From: Rattus norvegicus
Lineage: Eukaryota; Chordata; Mammalia; Rodentia; Muridae
NCBI RefSeq assembly: GCF_036323735.1
Contig: NW_026947400.1
Span: 1-64,000 of the forward strand
Direction: 5' to 3'
Length of the DNA stretch: 64,000 bases
The position numbers were made by a program, and so were the translations under genes. The notes under the pieces are model-generated. The model was given only the letters and a program-made list of their open reading frames with translations, was not told the origin of the DNA and searched no databases. Shown piece by piece: positions 59,226-64,000 of this stretch; positions within the stretch are counted from its first letter, which is position 1, and every line of letters starts with the position of its first letter.

Positions 59226-59254
59226 ATAGAGCAGACTTGAGAGAATATCTCCCA

Positions 59255-59665
59255 AACTTTCTTGGTGGTTACATTTAGAAGTTTTAAGAAAGCAAGTTAT
59301 TCTTTGACAATTCCATACATGCACAACCCATGTATGTAAGCCCTCTACACTCTTAATCTCCCAATCTCCCCACCCAACATACTCTCTTTGGACTAAACCC
59401 TGATAGCACGTGCATATCTTTATATTTTGCTTCATGAACCCTGGTTTAATCTGAGCCATTTCGGTGAACATGGGCATGAAGCTATACTTTTAACCCAAGT
59501 AAGACACCGGTGGCTACATCATTTTCTATTCTCCAGCACTGTCCTTAGTTACTTTGAATAGGCAGGATCAATATTATATAGGGTCTGTTCAGATAGATTG
59601 TGACTTCTTGAGTGTCACTACTGCATGATGCTCAGAAGGCAGCACCTCACAGATCTCCTCTCCTA
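59255..59665 (-). mobile_element. Old L1 3' UTR-like repeat, minus strand
   Basis: The plus strand shows TTCTTTGACAATTCCATACATG, CCAATCTCCCCACCCAAC and GATGCTCAGAAGGCAGCACCTCACAGATCTCCTCTCC. The last part resembles 62190-62240, so the two are members of one family. Assignment to L1/Lx is from the general family pattern. Confidence 0.55.
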
Positions 59666-61080
59666 TTAATTTGCCCTTGAAAGAAGCCAAGCCGTGAACA
59701 TCACCTAATTTCTAAACCAGAAGTTATCTCCAATGGGTAATCATTTGAGAATGAAAACTTACATTTCTCCAAGGGAATCTCACTGGGTACACAAACTAAT
59801 TTTAAGGGTACACTGCGTATAAAGCACTGAGGTAACTAAACATTATCTTTGGAGGATCCTTGTCTCATAATGGGTCAGGACTTTTTCTTCATAATTTCTT
59901 CTTCCTTTTGTTATTTGTTTATTTATTAATTTGTTACTCTGTATGTTTTGTGTGTATATTTTTCCTGGTTTTATGTCTCCATGGAATCCCTGAGTGTGTG
60001 AATGGAAGTCTGGGTCTCTATGTCTGTATCTTATTCTTGTGGCTTTTTTTTTTGTCTCTTTTCCATCTGCTTGTTTTGTTCTACTACATTTCATTAACTT
60101 TTATGTTATTTTTATCACATAAGAATTTTATTTTATTAGATGAATGCTTGTTTTCTAGTGAGAGTCAGAAGGATTGTAGATACAGATGGCAGGAGTGGTA
60201 TAGACAAAGGGGGAGAAATAGAGGGATGTGGAACCATAATCCAAAAATATTTCATGAAAAAGTCTAATTTTAAGAAAAGAATTTTAAAAACAAACTTTCT
60301 AGGGCGTGTCTGCTCCCTTTTCTCAAAATCCTAACTGGTTTCATAACAAAACTTAATGAAAATGATTTAAACACTTCCCAACACATAGAAAGTGATTTGT
60401 TTACAGCCACTATGGAACTGCTACTATGGGAGTGAAGCTTCTGTAGAGTTGCAATAATGCAGTAGGAGAGTCTTTACATGCTTTCAGAGACATTAATCCA
60501 TTGAGGTTCAGTGGGAGTTTCACATGATGGACGTTACAAGTTTTGAATGGGAAGTTATATATTTTCAATACTTCACTTTTCATCAAACTCTTCAAGATCA
60601 AATTAAAATTTTATGGGATAAAATAATGGAGTAGTTGTGTTCCTTTGAAATTTTCATAATTAGTGCAAATAATACTAAAATACCATTAATAAATCAGAAT
60701 ATATTGTATCCTAAGCCCATATCAACATGACAATTAAGAAAGAGAATTAGATGTGTATTATTGGATAAAATCTGTTTCTGGAGAGGCACTATAATATTTC
60801 TGGGACAATTTAATTTTGTTGGTAGATGGGTTAAATCAAAGTCTGATAATGAAGGCTTTGCTGTAAAAGACCATTCTCTCACTAAGAGACTCTCAAACCC
60901 TGATGTATAAGGGCACTACCATTTCAATCAATCATCTGAAGCAAATTTGGCAATGTCTTTAAAACATTAAAATGACTGTACAGGAGTTATTGTTCACCAA
61001 TATCTCTTCTTCACGCAGAATATTTCTCATTTCATTCTTTGGTTTAACAAAATTCCAAATTCAATTTCAGGTAAATTAGA
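59666..61080. other. Unassigned AT-rich sequence
   Basis: Nothing recognised. The frame at 59860-60267 (135 codons, Leu/Phe/Ser-rich) has no initiation context or motif that supports a gene. Confidence 0.4.
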
Positions 61081-61172
61081 TGAGGATGGTGATGATGATG
61101 TTGATGTTGGTGGTAGTGGTGGTGTTGTTGTTGGTGGTGGTGGTTGTGGTGGTGGTGAAGATGATGAAGAAG
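61081..61172 (+). repeat. Trinucleotide microsatellite (GAT/GTT/GGT)n
   Basis: GATGATGATGTTGATGTTGG passes into GGTGGTG, GTTGTTG and finally GATGAAGAAG units. Confidence 0.93.
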
Positions 61173-61919
61173 AAGTCAAAAACGATCTTTACAAAATAAT
61201 CTATTGTAAGTGCTAGTTTGGGAAGAAAGAGCTGTAATCTCATCAATAGCCCACAAAACACCAGAAGAGAAAGCAAATTTTGTCATGAGAAATTTATATC
61301 TATTCTCACAAGAAACCCTTATCATAACCATAGCAATGAATCAATTTAATTTTGTGAGGCAGCAATTTGCCTTTCAGAGTTTAGCTAAATAATATAAAGT
61401 GATCATGTACAGAGTGCAATCCCTGGCTGTCAGGACCAAAGCCCATGGATTTTAGAACTTGTTGTCCTAGGATTTTAAAACTGAATGATATAATTAATGG
61501 CAATGTGCAACCCTAAAAGTCTTGCCGTATAAGTCACAAAGACCCCATACTACATGCTGTGTATCAGGTTAGAACTGTTATATTCATATGTATTCACTGT
61601 TTCAAAGAGTAAAATGGTTGAGGTTAAGAACATTGCACTTTTCCGTTTGTATTTTAATCGCTAGTCTGCAGTTTGATTTTGGTGGATCAGTACACAGTGT
61701 TTCATTTTGTCTTATTTGAACAGGTGATATAAGTTAACTGTACAGATTAATGAGCCTCAGTTTGATATTTCCATAATGCAGACAGCATGCAGTGAACTAA
61801 TGTAACTACGTTTTTTCACTGACTTTTCTGCAACTTACAAAAGTTAGGATACTCTTTTCTACTTTTAGGGAGAAAATGACTTCCATAGGATATAAAAATC
61901 CTTAATATATTTTCAGAAC

Positions 61920-62345
61920 TTTTTTTCTTATCCTGGAATATTTATTTCGTCTTCACAAATGTATACAATGTACCTTGATCACATCGATCCTTAACTTTGT
62001 TCTACTCTCTTTATACATTTCCTTTCCAGCTTCATGTTCTTTATATTTTCCTGTTTTATTTTCTTTATAATCGATTGGTTCACGCAGTAATTCCTGCTGG
62101 GATCTTGCCTACTTCATTGTCTTAATTGTGTACAGGACTTGTGCATACGACTGTAGATGCAGTGAGTCCATAGTTCCAAAAACTGTGTCATGTCTAGATG
62201 TCATGATTGCATCCTCTCGCTCCTCAAGTTCTGTCTGCTCCTTTTTTGCAATGTTTCCACAACCTTATGTTCAGCATTCTTCTCACTGTCTTAGCACTTA
62301 TATCTGTTACACAGATCTACAGTAATTGCTGCACAGTACACCTAT
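61920..62345 (-). mobile_element. Old L1 3' UTR-like repeat, minus strand
   Basis: The plus strand has CACAAATGTATACAATGTACCTTGATCACAT, then ATGCAGTGAGTCCATAG, TGTCATGTCTAGATG and CATCCTCTCGCTCC, and CTCCTTTTTTGCAATGTTTCC. It shares its layout with 59255-59665. Confidence 0.55.
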
Positions 62346-63176
62346 ACATTTCTCTGACCACAGCTCACAAAAGCAGTAATGTATGGACAAAAACCATAAG
62401 AATTGGAAGGCGGTTTGACAACATGGCCATTTAGCAAAACAGGAATAGTTGGATCCTCTCTATGCAGTGTGAACCATTGGAAAACTGTGACCATGTTTAT
62501 AACATGACATCTGACTTTCCTTCTATAGGAGAGGTTTCACAGTCAAACAAACAGCAGTTGTCCACTTTCATAAGATTTAGATAATTGTCTTCACACTTCT
62601 GAATTTTCAACTGGCACAATGATATCTAGTTTCATCAATATCCATGCCAATGATATAATTTTGCTTTTTTGATGGTTAAATAAATGGCTAGTGACTATAT
62701 AAATTATTTTTCCAATTTTGTAACATGGATATTGTGAACAGTGAGAAGGTAAAGATATTCATGGAATTATAACTAGAATAGACAGATTCCTTCAGGTACA
62801 TATTCCTTTAGTGGTACTATTGAATCACAAATAATTTCAGGTTTATATTAATTTCTATAGTAGCTAAATTAAATTTTAGACGCAACAAACAAATACCACG
62901 GTTCTTTGTTCCAGCAACACTATACAAACAGTGTCTTTTGTATTTCTACTTCACCAACGATTTGTGGGCTTAGTATTTTTCATGTAATTTTTGATAATTA
63001 CTGTGCCATTATTTTAAGCATTTATTCAAATATGTAGCATATTTAATTGCATTACTTTATTTGTGATGAATAAGGTATTTTGTGTCTTATAGATATGATC
63101 CATATGTCAGATAAAGAGCCAGTAATGTTGTGTTTTCTCCATCGTTATTAATTTGATATCTCTTAATGACTCTAAA
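62346..63176. other. Unassigned AT-rich sequence
   Basis: Nothing recognised. Confidence 0.4.
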
Positions 63177-64000
63177 TTGTGCAGATGTACCATATATTCT
63201 GTATCCATTCCTCTGTTGAAGAGCATCTGGGTTCTTTCCAGCTTCTGGGTCTTATAAATAAGGCTGCTATGAACATAGTGGAGCACGTGTCTTTGTTATA
63301 TGTTTGGGCATCTTTTGGGTATATGCCCAAGCGAGAAGTAGCTGGGACTTCAGATTACTCAATGTCCAATTTTCTGAGGAACCTCCAGAATGATTTCCAG
63401 AATGGTTGTACCAGTCTGCAATCCCACCAACAATGGAGGGGTGTTCCTCTTTCTCCACATCCTCAGCAGCATGTGGACTGAGTTTGTTGTCACATGAGTT
63501 TTTGATGTTAGCCTTTCTGACTGGTGTGAGGTGAAATCTCAAGGTTGTTTTGATTTGCATTTCCCTTATGACTATAGATGTTGAATATATCTTTATGTAT
63601 TTCTCTGCCATTCGATATTCTTCACGTCTGAATTCTCTCTTTTGCTCTAGACCTCATTTTTCAATAGGGTTATTTGTCTCCCTGCAGCCTAACTTCATGT
63701 GTTCTTTGTATATTTTGGATATAAGCTCTCTATCAGTTGTAGGATTGGTAAAGATCTTTTTCCAGTCTGGTGGTTGCCATTTTGTGCTAACAACAGTGTC
63801 CTCTGCCTTACATAAGCTTTGCAGTTTTATGAGATCGCATTTGTTGATTCTTGATCTTAGAACATGAGCCTTTGGTGTTTGGCTCAAAAAATTTTCTTCA
63901 GTGCCCATGTGTTTGTGATTTTGCCCTACTTTTTCTTCTATTAGTTTGAGTGTATCTGGTTTGAAGTGGAGGTCCTTGATCCAGTTGGATTTAAGCTTTG
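63177..64000 (-). mobile_element. L1 ORF2 C-terminal segment, minus strand, lacking its 3' end, cut by window edge
   Basis: The plus strand aligns with the reverse complement of copy B from about 49535 back to about 48740. The left limit is sharp: homology ends at 63177 inside ORF2, so the last 45-50 codons and the whole 3' UTR are missing. The element continues past base 64000. Several frames are broken, so it is older than copies A and B. Confidence 0.92.

Noticed and set aside
59860..60267. 135-codon hydrophobic frame
   Set aside because: Composition follows T-rich DNA. There is no motif, splice signal or second copy to support it.

Overview
This is mammalian nuclear DNA, almost certainly from a rat (Rattus). 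The L1 elements have the rat-type ORF1 start and 3' UTR. There are two ID SINEs (BC1/tRNA-Ala-derived), B2/B3-type SINEs and older murine (Lx-type) L1 3' UTRs. I see no intact host protein-coding gene, no operon, no CRISPR array and no plasmid or phage feature. All comparisons were made by eye within the window, so family names below the level of L1, ID, B2 or ERV class are provisional.

Layout: 1-3757 is a young L1 on the minus strand (copy A). It runs off the left edge with an apparently intact ORF2 reading frame and a frameshifted ORF1. 3.8-9.8 kb is sequence I cannot assign, with simple repeats, a B2 SINE and a duplicated segment that contains one possible short exon. 9.8-11.6 kb is an old L1 3' half split by an unidentified insert. 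13.3-16.0 kb is a decayed gammaretrovirus-like pol on the minus strand, pierced by a truncated L1 with a 14-bp target duplication. 16-20.7 kb is mostly unassigned. 20.7-26.8 kb is an old, nearly full-length L1 on the minus strand (copy C) carrying an ID element.

27.55-35.89 kb is a complete but decayed class II (ERVK/IAP-like) provirus on the minus strand. It has two LTRs, a primer-binding-site remnant, a polypurine tract, gag, pro and pol, and no recognisable env. 37.9-39.4 kb holds old L1 3' UTRs, one with a twin-priming inversion. 42.3-42.8 kb is an olfactory receptor pseudogene.

43.6-50.4 kb is a full-length young L1 on the plus strand (copy B) with a 17-bp target duplication. Its ORF1 coiled-coil segment has been replaced by a second L1 3' UTR. 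52.0-55.8 kb is an older truncated L1 ending in a 260-bp purine-only microsatellite. 57.8-62.3 kb has SINEs and old L1 pieces. The window ends in another minus-strand L1 from about 63177.

How it fits together: this is a graveyard of retroelements in AT-rich DNA, not a cooperating gene set. Nesting gives relative ages. The gammaretroviral pol is older than the L1 inside it, copy C is older than its ID element, and copies A and B are the youngest. I found nothing that amounts to a new multi-gene system. The best leads are the L1-in-L1 replacement, the shared antisense reading frame in the L1 5' UTRs, and the membrane-anchor plus coiled-coil Gag N-terminus of the provirus.
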